Shown: positions 54,859 through 62,933 of the stretch, piece by piece | Numbering within the stretch: position 1 is the first letter of the stretch | Layout of the letters: the number at the start of each line of letters is the position of its first letter | DNA from: Yinghuangia seranimata | GTDB taxonomy: Bacteria > Actinomycetota > Actinomycetes > Streptomycetales > Streptomycetaceae | NCBI RefSeq assembly: GCF_029953285.1 | Contig: NZ_JASAOI010000059.1 | Coordinates: 1-64,000 of the forward strand | DNA length: 64,000 nucleotides | Reading direction: 5' to 3' | Position numbers and translations under genes: made by a program | Notes under the pieces: model-generated | Told to the model about the DNA's origin: nothing | What the model saw: only the letters and a program-made list of their open reading frames with translations | Databases searched by the model: none

Positions 54859-55455
54859 ATGTCACGCACCGCCCACGGACAGCCCGCGCCCGGACGCCCC
54901 CGCAGCGAATCGGCGCGGATCGCCGTCCTCCACGCCGTCGACGACATGCTCGTCGAGCAGGGGTACGCGGCGATGACCATGAAAGGCATCGCCGAACGCG
55001 CCGGAGTCGGGCGCCAGACCGTCTACCGGTGGTGGTCCACCAAGGCGGAGATCCTGCTGGAGGCGAGCACGTCCGACGCCGCCCACGAGTTGGACGTCGA
55101 GCCGCGGGCTCGTCCCGCCGACGACCTCCTGGCCTTCCTCGAAGCGCTGACCACCTTCCTCACCACCTCGCCGGCCGGCCTCGCCTACCGGGCACTGCTG
55201 GGCGAAGCGCAGCACGACACCGCGGTACGCGAACTCGTCCGCGCCGCCGACCTCATCGGCACGGCCACCTCGGCCGTCCTCGCGCGCGTACGCCCCCACG
55301 CCGCCGCCATGCCCGCTCCGCCACTGGCCGCCGCCCAACTCGCCGGCCCTGTCGTCGCGGTCATCCTGGAAACCGGGGTCCCCCTAACACCGGCCCAACT
55401 CGCCGATCACACAAGGCTTCTCCTCGGCGCGTGGACAGCAGGCCCGCAGCGCTGA
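54859..55455 (+). CDS. TetR family repressor
   Basis: 198 residues. N-terminal TetR HTH (RIAVLHAVDDMLVEQGYAAM, MKGIAERAGVGRQTVYRWWS) and a C-terminal ligand domain of the TetR_C_11-like helical type (LAYRALLGEAQHDTAVRELV). It is divergent from the siderophore-interacting protein and probably represses both through the paired palindromes upstream. Ligand unknown; an iron chelate or small aromatic is possible from context only. Confidence 0.93.
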   Translation: MSRTAHGQPAPGRPRSESARIAVLHAVDDMLVEQGYAAMTMKGIAERAGVGRQTVYRWWSTKAEILLEASTSDAAHELDVEPRARPADDLLAFLEALTTFLTTSPAGLAYRALLGEAQHDTAVRELVRAADLIGTATSAVLARVRPHAAAMPAPPLAAAQLAGPVVAVILETGVPLTPAQLADHTRLLLGAWTAGPQR

Positions 55456-55586
55456 GCCGCCTCGCGCAACCCGAGACGGTTGGCCACCCACGGAGCAACA
55501 GGTGGGGAAATCCAAGGCTGTGGCGATATTTCGTGCCGGTCCGGCGGCTGGGTGCGTGCGACGTTTCGTGGTCGCGCCCCGGCGGT

Positions 55587-56573
55587 TCAGGCCGCGAGTG
55601 TGTCGAGCCAGCCTGTCAGCAGACGGTTGACCTCCTCGGGGCTTTCCTGCTGGACCCAGTGACCGCAGTTCTCCAGGAGGTGCGAGGCGGTCAGGCCGGG
55701 GAGGGTGGTGGGGAAGGCGTCTATGGCGTCGGACATCCAGGTGGTGGAGGCGTCGAGGGCGCCGCCGATGAACAGGGACGGCTGCGTGATCGGCGCTCCG
55801 CGCAGGGGTGCGAGGTCTTCCCAGTCGCGGTCCATGCTGCGGTAGCGGTTGAGGGCGCCGGTCAGACCCGTGCGCTCGAACTCTCCGGCGTAGACGTCGA
55901 GGTCTTCCTCGGTCAGCCAGGCCGGGAGGGTGCCGGCGGGAAATCGGTCACGCAGCCGTCCGCCGCGGGCGACGAAGTGCGGGTCGGGCTCGCCCTCGGC
56001 GGGCATGGTGTCGGCGGACAGGGCGGCGTAGAAGCCCGCGAGCCAACCCCGGACGTCGGGCTCGATCTCCGTCTCGGCGCGGCCGGGCTCCTGGAAGTAG
56101 GAGACGTAGAACTCCTGCTCGGGTCCGCCGATCCGACCGAAGATGTCGCTGGGGCGGGGGCCGCCGGGTGGCGCATAGGGGACGCTCAGCAGGGCGACGG
56201 CCTGGAAGACTTCGGGATGGAGCAGGGCGGAGGTGGCGGCGATGTTGGAGCCCCAGTCATGGCCGACGACCACCGCGCTCTCCTCGCCGAGGGCGTGCAC
56301 GAGGGCGACGTTGTCCTCCACCAGGTCCAGCATCCCGTAGGCGTCGGTTGCCGCGGGCTTGGATGAGCGGCCGTAGCCGCGCACGTCGAGCGCCACAGCC
56401 CGGTAGCCGGCCGCGGCAAGGGCCGGGAGCTGGCGCCGCCAGGAGTACCAGGACTCGGGAAAACCGTGAACGAGCAGGACCAGCGGACCGGAGCCCTGCT
56501 CGACCGCGTGCAGGCGCCCGGCGGGGGCGTCGACGATGAGGTGGCGGAGCGGAGCGGACGGCTCGGACTGCAT
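55587..56573 (-). CDS. epoxide hydrolase-like alpha/beta hydrolase
   Basis: 328 residues from ATG 56573 with GAGGAG 8 bases upstream. It matches soluble epoxide hydrolases: HGFPESWYSWRRQ oxyanion loop, DVRGYGRSSKP, nucleophile Asp in VVGHDWGSNIA, lid Tyr residues around EFYVSYFQEPG, and catalytic His in LLENCGHWVQQESPEEV. It converts epoxides to diols. It is divergent from an XRE-cupin regulator with about 140 bp between starts, which is its likely controller. Confidence 0.93.
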   Translation of the reverse strand: MQSEPSAPLRHLIVDAPAGRLHAVEQGSGPLVLLVHGFPESWYSWRRQLPALAAAGYRAVALDVRGYGRSSKPAATDAYGMLDLVEDNVALVHALGEESAVVVGHDWGSNIAATSALLHPEVFQAVALLSVPYAPPGGPRPSDIFGRIGGPEQEFYVSYFQEPGRAETEIEPDVRGWLAGFYAALSADTMPAEGEPDPHFVARGGRLRDRFPAGTLPAWLTEEDLDVYAGEFERTGLTGALNRYRSMDRDWEDLAPLRGAPITQPSLFIGGALDASTTWMSDAIDAFPTTLPGLTASHLLENCGHWVQQESPEEVNRLLTGWLDTLAA

Positions 56574-56714
56574 GGGGTCTCCTCGGTCAACCGGCGGACG
56601 CGGGCACCCATGGATCATGCGCGGCGGTGACCGGCCGACGCGACCCGCGTTGCCGGAATGGCAAACTTGCAGGACAGAACGCTGGAAGGACACGTCCGGA
56701 AGGAGCCGGGGCCG

Positions 56715-57326
56715 GTGACAGACGACGACATGGCCGACACGCTCGCGGCGATGGGCCCCCGGCTGCGGGCCGCGCGCGAACGCCGCGGCGCCACGCTCAC
56801 CGCAGTCAGCTGCGCAACCGGCATCTCCCCGAGCACGCTGTCGCGGATCGAGACCGGCCGCCGCAAGCCCACCCTGGAAGCGGTGTTGCAGTTGGCGAAG
56901 GAGTACGGCGTCTCCCTGGACGAGCTGGCCGGCGCCGCCCCCGCCTCCGAGCCGAGCACCTCCACGACCCGGCGTGTCGGCGACGGCAAGGCGGTGCTGC
57001 CGCTGACCCGGTATGTCGGGGGCCTGCACGCCCACAAACACGTCCTGCCCACCGTCCAGGACCCGCCCGCGCGGCCCCGGCAGGTCGCCCACAACGGCTG
57101 GGAATGGCTGTGCGTCCTGTACGGGCGGCTATGGCTCGCACTCGGCGACCAGGACCTCATCCTGAGAGCCGGCGACGTCGCCGAGTTCGACACCCGCAGC
57201 CCCCACGGGGTCGCGAACGCCGGCCCCGGCGGCCCCGTCGAGTACCTGATCATGTTCGGGCCACAGGGAGAACGCCTGCGACCGCGCACCCCGCCCGCCC
57301 CCGGCCTCGACCCCGTGGCCCAGTAG
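56715..57326 (+). CDS. XRE family regulator with C-terminal cupin domain
   Basis: About 203 residues. HTH near residues 12-70 (MGPRLRAARERRGATLTAVS, GISPSTLSRIETGRRKPTLE) and a single-domain cupin at the C-terminus (GWEWLCVLYGRLWLALGDQD, GDVAEFDTRSPHGVANAGPG). Such regulators sense small ligands in the cupin. GTG 56715 has AAGGAG 9 bases upstream; an ATG at 56658 in the same frame is the alternative. Divergent from the epoxide hydrolase. Confidence 0.9.
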   Translation: MTDDDMADTLAAMGPRLRAARERRGATLTAVSCATGISPSTLSRIETGRRKPTLEAVLQLAKEYGVSLDELAGAAPASEPSTSTTRRVGDGKAVLPLTRYVGGLHAHKHVLPTVQDPPARPRQVAHNGWEWLCVLYGRLWLALGDQDLILRAGDVAEFDTRSPHGVANAGPGGPVEYLIMFGPQGERLRPRTPPAPGLDPVAQ

Positions 57327-57430
57327 CAGCAGCACCGCTTTCCTTGCCGGGTCTACCGTTGTCGCTCCGCCGGAAGAGCCCCTACCGGTATTGCGTGGGA
57401 CCGTGACGTAACCATCAAGTGTCTTATTTC

Positions 57431-57448
57431 GCCTGCGAGTTCGCAGGC
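57431..57448. repeat. perfect 8-bp inverted repeat
   Basis: GCCTGCGA, GT, TCGCAGGC. It lies in an otherwise irregular AT-richer patch right before the coding remnant that starts near 57460; could be an operator, a weak terminator for the cupin regulator, or a rearrangement scar. Confidence 0.4.
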
Positions 57449-57459
57449 ACTCCTGTGAA

Positions 57460-57830
57460 AACCACCAGTACGGCCGACGAACGGCAGCGTACTGGCTCGC
57501 CGCCCGGGTCGACGACGGTCGGGACGCCGAGCTCACGCAGGGCTTCCTGGCCGCGCGCGTTGCCGCGAACGGCGACCTGACCGGGGACGTCCTTCCCGAA
57601 CTGCCGCCGCAGATCGCAGCGGTCGTCCGGCCGCTGGCTGAGGCGGCCCGCGGCGGCGCCGCACGACCCGAGGACGCGTCCGACGCCGCCGAGCCGAACA
57701 CCGACGCGCGAGCCGGGCTCCCCGAGATCCTCGTCACCCGGCCCTGGACCCTCAAACGCCCGCGTTCCCGCTCCGCCGCCCTCCCCGACCTCACCGCCGT
57801 CGACATCGCGTCACCGTGGCGAATCTCGGC
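57460..57830 (+). pseudogene. 5'-truncated coding remnant, possibly DUF6493-like
   Basis: About 120 codons with strong third-position GC but no start codon: RTAAYWLAARVDDGRDAELT, QGFLAARVAANGDLTGDVLP, RPWTLKRPRSRSAALPDLTA. The frame opens abruptly after the inverted repeat at 57431 and merges into antisense of the next gene after about 57830. This is what a gene loses when its front end is deleted. The RPWTL...SAALPDLT phrase reminds me of DUF6493-type Streptomyces proteins, but I am not certain. Confidence 0.45.
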
Positions 57831-57849
57831 GATGCTGCCACCGTCGCGG

Positions 57850-58464
57850 TCAGGCCGCCGCAGTGAGGCGAGTGCGGAGGTGGGTGCGACCGGTGGTGAT
57901 CAGTCGCTCGACGTCGTCTGCCTCGGACCAGGCGGCGTAGGGGTGGGCGGCTGCGGCGAGTTCGGCGTACAGGACCAGTGTTCCGGTCCTACGGGCCAGT
58001 TTGTGGCAGGCCCATTTGACGGAGGTTTCCGTGGCGGCGGCGTCGAGCTCGCCCTGGGCGTCGGTGATCTTGTCGGTGATGAAGTCGCGGTTGGGGGCGA
58101 GGCCCGGGTCGGACGCGAGGCGGGCGGCCGGCGTGGCGGCGGCTTGTGGGTTTCCGGCCAGGCGCAGGATGCGGGCCTCGAGGGCGTTCATGGCGACGAC
58201 GGGGGACCAGACGTTGTAGTTCGGCAGGCCGTCGCGGCCGATCGGTGTCGTGACCGCCGACGTCACCGAGCCCAGGACGCCCAGCGCTTCGTCGTCGCGG
58301 TCAAGGGCCCACAGGTATAGCGAGAGGTCGAGGGTTTCGTAGAGCTCGGTCATGCGTGTGTGCGACCACCGCTTGGCCAGTGAGGTCTTGAAGCGTGCGA
58401 GGTGGCGGTTGGGTTCCCCGTCGGGCTGGGCGTCGGGTGGGACGGGCGCGGTGGGCTTGGGCAC
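57850..58464 (-). CDS. hypothetical helical protein
   Basis: 204 residues from GTG 58464 (AAGGA upstream); an upstream GTG (58524) would add a Pro-rich leader. Mostly alpha-helical (LARFKTSLAKRWSHTRMTEL, LSLYLWALDRDDEALGVLGS, VVAMNALEARILRLAGNPQA), with TPR-like spacing and no known catalytic motif. It follows the PEBP gene on the same strand by 87 bp. Possibly of the DUF6707 type; function unknown. Confidence 0.7.
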   Translation of the reverse strand: MPKPTAPVPPDAQPDGEPNRHLARFKTSLAKRWSHTRMTELYETLDLSLYLWALDRDDEALGVLGSVTSAVTTPIGRDGLPNYNVWSPVVAMNALEARILRLAGNPQAAATPAARLASDPGLAPNRDFITDKITDAQGELDAAATETSVKWACHKLARRTGTLVLYAELAAAAHPYAAWSEADDVERLITTGRTHLRTRLTAAA

Positions 58465-58551
58465 GAGCGGGATCCTTGCAGCGGCTGGTATCGGCGGCTG
58501 AAAGTACAGCATGGCCGAGATCACCGCTGGGCACGGACGTTGCGCCAGCGG

Positions 58552-59058
58552 TCAGGGCGTACGGCTGACGAAGTGGCTCCCCGCGACCGCAGTGGCGAGG
58601 CCGTGGCTGCGGGCGAAGGTTCGGAGGTCGAAGCCGCCTCGTGGGGCGCCCTCCAGGTTGGTCGCTGCGGGCTCGATGGGGCCGGGTTGGCGGAAGACCA
58701 CGAGCGCGTAGCGGTGTGGGCCTGTGCCGCTGGGAGGCTGGGCGCCCTGGTAGTTCGTCACTACGTCGCCTGCTGTGACGTCCTCGCCCGGCACGTTGAC
58801 CACCAGCCAGTGGAGCCAGGAGCGGTAGCTGGGGGAGCGGCGGCTGGGGGCGTCCGGGTCGACCATGCAGACGGTGTAGAGCGCGTCGGCCTGGTGGGGC
58901 CAGTGGAGGGAGACGGGCGGGTTCCACACCTGGGCGGGCGTCAACTCGTTGCCGGAGGCGACGTCCAGGCCGCTGCCGTACGACGCGCGCAGCACGTCGC
59001 TCGGGGCCGTGTCCAGGACATCGGGCACCAGGCCGCTCGTCTCGAACTCGTTTGCCAT
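58552..59058 (-). CDS. phosphatidylethanolamine-binding protein (PEBP) family
   Basis: 168 residues, ATG 59058 with GGAGG 8 bases upstream. It has the PEBP ligand-pocket signatures MVDPDAPSR followed by SWLHWLVVNVPG, and SGTGPHRYALVVF. The DPDAPSR...GPHRY pairing is the eukaryote-like form of the motif rather than the bacterial YbhB/YbcL form. PEBPs bind phosphate-containing or anionic ligands and can inhibit kinases or proteases; no signal peptide is seen. It shares a promoter region with a SnoaL-like gene that contains a 33-bp perfect palindrome. Confidence 0.88.
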   Translation of the reverse strand: MANEFETSGLVPDVLDTAPSDVLRASYGSGLDVASGNELTPAQVWNPPVSLHWPHQADALYTVCMVDPDAPSRRSPSYRSWLHWLVVNVPGEDVTAGDVVTNYQGAQPPSGTGPHRYALVVFRQPGPIEPAATNLEGAPRGGFDLRTFARSHGLATAVAGSHFVSRTP

Positions 59059-59206
59059 GTTCGCTGCCTCCGCTGCACCGATGCTGCCCGCTTGTGCGGG
59101 TCGATCTTCGCAACGCGCGCGGTGCATGGGTCGGTGGCGGGGCCGATGTTCACCCGTTCGTCGGTGTGCGGCCGGTCTCAGGCTGCCCGGGGAATTATGG
59201 GTTTGT

Positions 59207-59239
59207 ACTCCGTACAGCGTACCGTACGCTGTACGGAGT
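59207..59239. promoter_or_regulatory. 33-bp perfect palindrome in the divergent PEBP/SnoaL promoter
   Basis: ACTCCGTACAGCGTA (59207-59221), CCG, TACGCTGTACGGAGT (59225-59239): fifteen perfectly paired bases per arm. It is placed 30 bp before the start at 59269 and about 150 bp before 59058. Size and symmetry suit an operator for a TetR- or MarR-type regulator, perhaps two dimers. Confidence 0.75.
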
Positions 59240-59268
59240 AACGCGCACCTGTGCAGTGAGGAGCACCC

Positions 59269-59694
59269 ATGTATCAACCGACCGCCGAGGAACTGCAGGC
59301 CGTCGAGGCGTGGTTCGTCGCGTACGACGCGGTGGCCGAGCGCGGCGCGATCGAAGAGTTGGCCGATCTGGCGGTGTTCCCGATGAACGTGGCCACCGAC
59401 GTGCCCGGCGGCCACGCCGCGGTGCGGCAGTGGACTCGGGAGGAGTACATCGAGGCGATGCGTGAGGCCATCGGCGGCGGAACCGCGGGGCTCGACCTCG
59501 CGTCGACGCGGACTCCCCGCTTCGTCAGCGCGAACCTCGTCGTCGTGGAGACCGAGGCCACGATGACCTTCGAGGGGCAGCGGCAGAGCATGCACTACGT
59601 CGACCTGCTGGTGCGTACCGAGGGCGGCTGGGCGTTCCAGACGATGGTGCAGGGCGGCTGGGGCCACGGCTGGCCGACCGCCAAACGCGGCTGA
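59269..59694 (+). CDS. SnoaL/NTF2-like protein
   Basis: 141 residues, ATG 59269 with GAGGAG 6 bases upstream. A cone-shaped NTF2 fold is suggested by ELQAVEAWFVAYDAVAERGA, IEELADLAVFPMNVATD and the paired strands VVVETEATMTFEGQRQ and HYVDLLVRTEGGWAFQTMVQ. Family members are isomerases, cyclases, dehydratases or plain binding proteins. Divergent from the PEBP gene across the large palindrome, so the two are probably co-regulated. Confidence 0.83.
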   Translation: MYQPTAEELQAVEAWFVAYDAVAERGAIEELADLAVFPMNVATDVPGGHAAVRQWTREEYIEAMREAIGGGTAGLDLASTRTPRFVSANLVVVETEATMTFEGQRQSMHYVDLLVRTEGGWAFQTMVQGGWGHGWPTAKRG

Positions 59695-59751
59695 CCGCAA
59701 AGGCGTTGGCGTCGGGGACGTCCGGCGTCCTGGTCGCCGTGCGCGGGTCTG

Positions 59752-60777
59752 TCACCTCCGATACCGCTGGGCCACCGCCGCGAAGGCGACCTTGGGTTCC
59801 CAGTCCATGTCGGGGTAGGTCCGCCCGCGGCGTCCCTCGAGAAGTTTGACGATGCCCAGGCCGGCCCGGTCCAAGTCGTCCCTGGGGTCGCCGTCCGGGC
59901 GGTGCGGGTAGCCGGGCAGGGCGAACAGGAACACGAACGCGCTGTCCACGCCCTCTGTTTCGAAGATCTCCAGTAGTTCGCTCAGGTACGCGGCCTGGCC
60001 GGGCTCGTCGCGCTCGTAGATGTTGTTCAGCCGTACCGGGGCCTTGGTCTTCGGGTCGTACTCGACCACTTCCAGCACCCGCCCGCCGCGGTCTCCCGCG
60101 CCGCGGTAGGCCGCGGTGCCGAATCCGGTGATGGCGAGCGGTTTCGGGCCTTGCGCCAGGGTGCGCACGGCGTCGCGGAACCGGTCGGCGACCTCGGCGG
60201 AGCGGATCAGCTCGAACGTCACGAAGTCGAAGGGGGTCCAGTCTACCTGCTCGAACTGGATGGCCGCGTAGGTGAGTTCGCCCTGGAAGCGCTCGCGGAC
60301 CGTGGCCGCGGCGTCGTGGAGGAACGCGTTGATGCGCACGCCGAGTTCGCGCATCGCCTCGGCCCGCCGCTCGGGTCGGCCCATCAGCTGCTCGACCCGT
60401 TCCTCGGGACTGTCTCCGGGCAGGAACCCGCGGTTCATCACGCTCAGTTCGACCCCCGCGACGAACACGACCGCGGCTCCCTGTCGCCGGAGCCGCTCCG
60501 CCCGCTCGGCGCAGTCGCGGAAAAGCGTGAGGATCTGCTCCGGATCCAGCTCCAGCGGATAGGGCGAGAACCAGACCTCCAGGCCGAGTTCGGCGGCGGC
60601 GTCGGCGGCGAGTTCCAGCCGGTCCGGGTCGCCGCCGATGATCTGGACCGCGTTGCAGTGCAGGTCGTCGCGGATGATGGCGAGCTCGCGCCGGACCACC
60701 GCGGGGTCGAAGTGCTCGCGGGATATCTGGTCGTGCACGACGAATCCGGTGTCGTAGGTCATTCCTCGCGCTCGCAT
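59752..60777 (-). CDS. TIM-barrel (glycoside-hydrolase-like) protein of unknown function
   Basis: 341 residues from ATG 60777 (AGAGG upstream). It reads as a TIM barrel: YDTGFVVHDQISREHFDP, DLHCNAVQIIGGDPDRLELA, LGLEVWFSPYPLELDPEQIL, VVFVAGVELSVMNRGFLPGD, LAITGFGTAAYRGA. Acidic residues at strand ends (GVELSVM, VEYDP) look like retaining-glycosidase positions. Homologues are, as I recall, sometimes called abortive infection proteins without evidence. Soluble, no signal. Divergent from a TetR gene with a palindrome between them, so expression is presumably repressed until a ligand appears. Confidence 0.7.
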   Translation of the reverse strand: MRARGMTYDTGFVVHDQISREHFDPAVVRRELAIIRDDLHCNAVQIIGGDPDRLELAADAAAELGLEVWFSPYPLELDPEQILTLFRDCAERAERLRRQGAAVVFVAGVELSVMNRGFLPGDSPEERVEQLMGRPERRAEAMRELGVRINAFLHDAAATVRERFQGELTYAAIQFEQVDWTPFDFVTFELIRSAEVADRFRDAVRTLAQGPKPLAITGFGTAAYRGAGDRGGRVLEVVEYDPKTKAPVRLNNIYERDEPGQAAYLSELLEIFETEGVDSAFVFLFALPGYPHRPDGDPRDDLDRAGLGIVKLLEGRRGRTYPDMDWEPKVAFAAVAQRYRR

Positions 60778-60827
60778 GCTGACGTCCTCTCTGCCGGTCT
60801 CGGTCCGGTCGAGGCTGCCAGGAAAAA

Positions 60828-60871
60828 TGCGTGCGCGCAAGTTTGCGTACACGCAACTTTGCGTGCGCGCA
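60828..60871. promoter_or_regulatory. TetR operator with flanking 12-bp direct repeats
   Basis: TTGCGT-AC-ACGCAA is the core of a larger near-palindrome at 60837-60862 (GCAAnnTTGCGTnnACGCAAnnTTGC). Two identical TGCGTGCGCGCA blocks (60828-60839 and 60860-60871) flank it. It lies between the divergent starts at 60777 and 60895. Confidence 0.65.
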
Positions 60872-60894
60872 GACCTGTGTGGAACGCTGGCGCC

Positions 60895-61545
60895 GTGACG
60901 ACACCAGGGCTGCGGGAACGGAAGAAGCAGGCCACGCGTGAGGCGCTGCGTGAGGCGGCCCTGCGCCTGGCCGTGGAGCGCGGACCCGACCGGGTACGGG
61001 TGGAGGACATCGCCGAAGCGGCGGGGGTCTCGCCGCGTACGTACAACAACTACTTCGCCAGCCGCGAGCAGGCGATCGTCTCCGCTGTGACTGCGGACCG
61101 GGAGGAGCGGATCGCGGCAGCGGTCGCGGCCCGACCCTCGGGCGTACGCCTGGCCGACGCCGTCACCGATGCAGTGGTCGAGCAGTACACGAACACCGGC
61201 GAGCGCGAACACAAGGCGCTGCTGCTGATCACCACCCAGACCGCGCTGCGCGACGCGTTCCTCGACGCTACCGCCGGCATCGAACCCCCTCTCGCCGCGG
61301 TGATCGCCGAACGCCTGGGCGATGCCGGAGCGCACACAGCCCGCGTCCTCGCGGCGAGCGTGGCCGCGGCGGTGCGCATCGCGCTGGAAGGCTGGCTCCG
61401 GCCGACCGAAGACGCAGATGCCGCCGGGAGTTTCGCCGCTGGAGGACTGGTCGTGCCCTCGGGCTCGCTGGCCGACCAGCTCCGCGCGGCGCTTGCCCCG
61501 CTCGCGCCGGCGTTCGACGCCGCCGAGCGACGCACCCAGCCGTGA
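60895..61545 (+). CDS. TetR family repressor
   Basis: 216 residues from GTG 60895. N-terminal HTH (LRERKKQATREALREAALRL, VEDIAEAAGVSPRTYNNYFA) is of the subgroup that carries the YNNYF motif in place of the common YYHF. The C-terminal ligand domain has acyl- or drug-binding style helices (EHKALLLITTQTALRDAFLD). No good ribosome site. Divergent from the TIM-barrel gene and likely autoregulated through the palindrome at 60837-60862. Confidence 0.92.
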   Translation: MTTPGLRERKKQATREALREAALRLAVERGPDRVRVEDIAEAAGVSPRTYNNYFASREQAIVSAVTADREERIAAAVAARPSGVRLADAVTDAVVEQYTNTGEREHKALLLITTQTALRDAFLDATAGIEPPLAAVIAERLGDAGAHTARVLAASVAAAVRIALEGWLRPTEDADAAGSFAAGGLVVPSGSLADQLRAALAPLAPAFDAAERRTQP

Positions 61546-61597
61546 AGTCGGCCCGACTGGCGCATCTGCTGGGCAAAGACCAGATCAGACGGCGAGT

Positions 61598-61865
61598 GCG
61601 GTACTAGAGGGACGACATGGGACGCCGGTACGCCCGGTGGAGCACTTCCGCGGGCGGCGACGCCCAGCAGCAGTCCGGCCGGGGTGGACACCAGGACGAC
61701 GAAGGTGGCCATACGGAGCGGGTGTTCGCCCCCGTCGTTCCAGTCGGCGCTGTCGTACGCCGTCATGTACAGGCTCGATGTACGCGCAGCCGTTGCCATG
61801 GCCCACCACGGCAAGTCCCGGACCGTACCAACGGTGTTCGCGGTCTCTTCGTCGGCTGCGCGCAT
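61598..61865 (-). pseudogene. small membrane protein gene with strong start but no proper end
   Basis: ATG 61865 has an excellent AAGGGGGAAG 3 bases upstream and about 85 codons with normal bias: MRAADEETANTVGTVRDLPW, YDSADWNDGGEHPLRM, then one hydrophobic segment TFVVLVSTPAGLLLGVAARG. After about 61615 the codon bias disappears and the frame runs on, antisense to the TetR gene, to 61050. It looks like a gene whose 3' end was lost, or one with a frameshift near 61600. No family recognised. Confidence 0.4.
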
Positions 61866-61905
61866 GCTTCCCCCTTGAAGCGTCCGGGGGCATGGGCGAC
61901 GGTGC

Positions 61906-62628
61906 TCAGTCGATGGCTCCTCGTGCGGAGACGCCGTAGCCGGGACGGCCGGTGGTGCGTGCCCGGTAGGCGCGGCGCAGGCGCTCGTATCCGGCCGGGC
62001 CCTGCAGCGCGGCGGCTTCGTCGAGCGACGCCCACCGCCAGTCCACCGATTCGGCGTCGAGCCGGACGGCCGTGTCAGCAGGGATGGTGCCGGCGTCGAA
62101 GACGAACTGCAGGACCGGTGCGGCCATCCGGCCGTCCCCGTCGGGGTCCTGCGGCCGCCAGTCGACGTCCAGGAGCGCACCGACGGACAGCCGGAGGCCG
62201 GTCTCCTCCTCCAACTCCCGGCTGGCGCAGGTGGCGGGGTCCTCGTCGTGGTCGAGGCAGCCTCCTGGCAGCAGCCACCCCTCGCGGTAGGACGCCTTCA
62301 GCAGCAGCACCCGGCCGTCCTCGTCAGTGAGCAGTACGGCCGCGCTGGTGTAGTGCAGCGGCAGTGTGGCCAGCCAGGCCTCGTGCGGGAGCAGCTGCCG
62401 GTCACGGCTTCCCGTGGCAGCGACGCCCGCCGGAGTGGCGACCGGGGCGCGGGGCGGCGGGTCGGCCGCTGCGGTGACCGCTTGGCCGCGGTACTGCCGC
62501 ACGGGCCACAGCTCCCCGAACAGGCCTGCCTCGTCGGGCTCGTCGGCGGCAACGAGTTCGGCGAACGATCCGCGCCGGACGACGCGCGTGCGGTCGTGGT
62601 CGTCTGCGTCGGGAGCGGGGGGCTGCAT
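61906..62628 (-). CDS. Nudix hydrolase
   Basis: About 240 residues from ATG 62628. A perfect Nudix box is present: GCLDHDEDPATCASREL followed by EEETGL (G-x5-E-x7-R-E-U-x-E-E-x-G-U), with strands AAVLLTDEDGRVLLLKASYR before it and APVLQFVFDAG after. The first 100 residues are an Asp/Pro-rich extension that I do not recognise. Nudix enzymes hydrolyse nucleoside diphosphates linked to other groups. No partner gene is adjacent. Confidence 0.88.
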   Translation of the reverse strand: MQPPAPDADDHDRTRVVRRGSFAELVAADEPDEAGLFGELWPVRQYRGQAVTAAADPPPRAPVATPAGVAATGSRDRQLLPHEAWLATLPLHYTSAAVLLTDEDGRVLLLKASYREGWLLPGGCLDHDEDPATCASRELEEETGLRLSVGALLDVDWRPQDPDGDGRMAAPVLQFVFDAGTIPADTAVRLDAESVDWRWASLDEAAALQGPAGYERLRRAYRARTTGRPGYGVSARGAID

Positions 62629-62933
62629 GGGCACGACGGGGCCTCCGATGCGGTGCGGCGGCGGGGCAGGGTGTCCAGCTTCGAGGGCGCGGACCACCTC
62701 GCGGCAGAGCGCACGGAGTCAGCAGGCGGGCGCACGAGTCGAACGCGCGCTCGACCAAACGTGCTTCCACGGCGCCCCGTCGCGGGCTGATGCACCGTCC
62801 CGCCCCACCTGCTCACCGCCACCTGGTTGGCCCAACCGGGCATACGCGGTCGCCCCGGCATACCCCTGCGCCGGCGTCACCGCCCCGATCACGGACGGTC
62901 GCGCCGGGTGGAGAAACCTGACAAAGTGGGCCA
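62629..62933. other. non-coding divergent region between Nudix and metallo-beta-lactamase genes
   Basis: 305 bp. No frame with convincing bias, no RNA gene and no strong hairpin seen; it must hold the two promoters. Confidence 0.4.
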
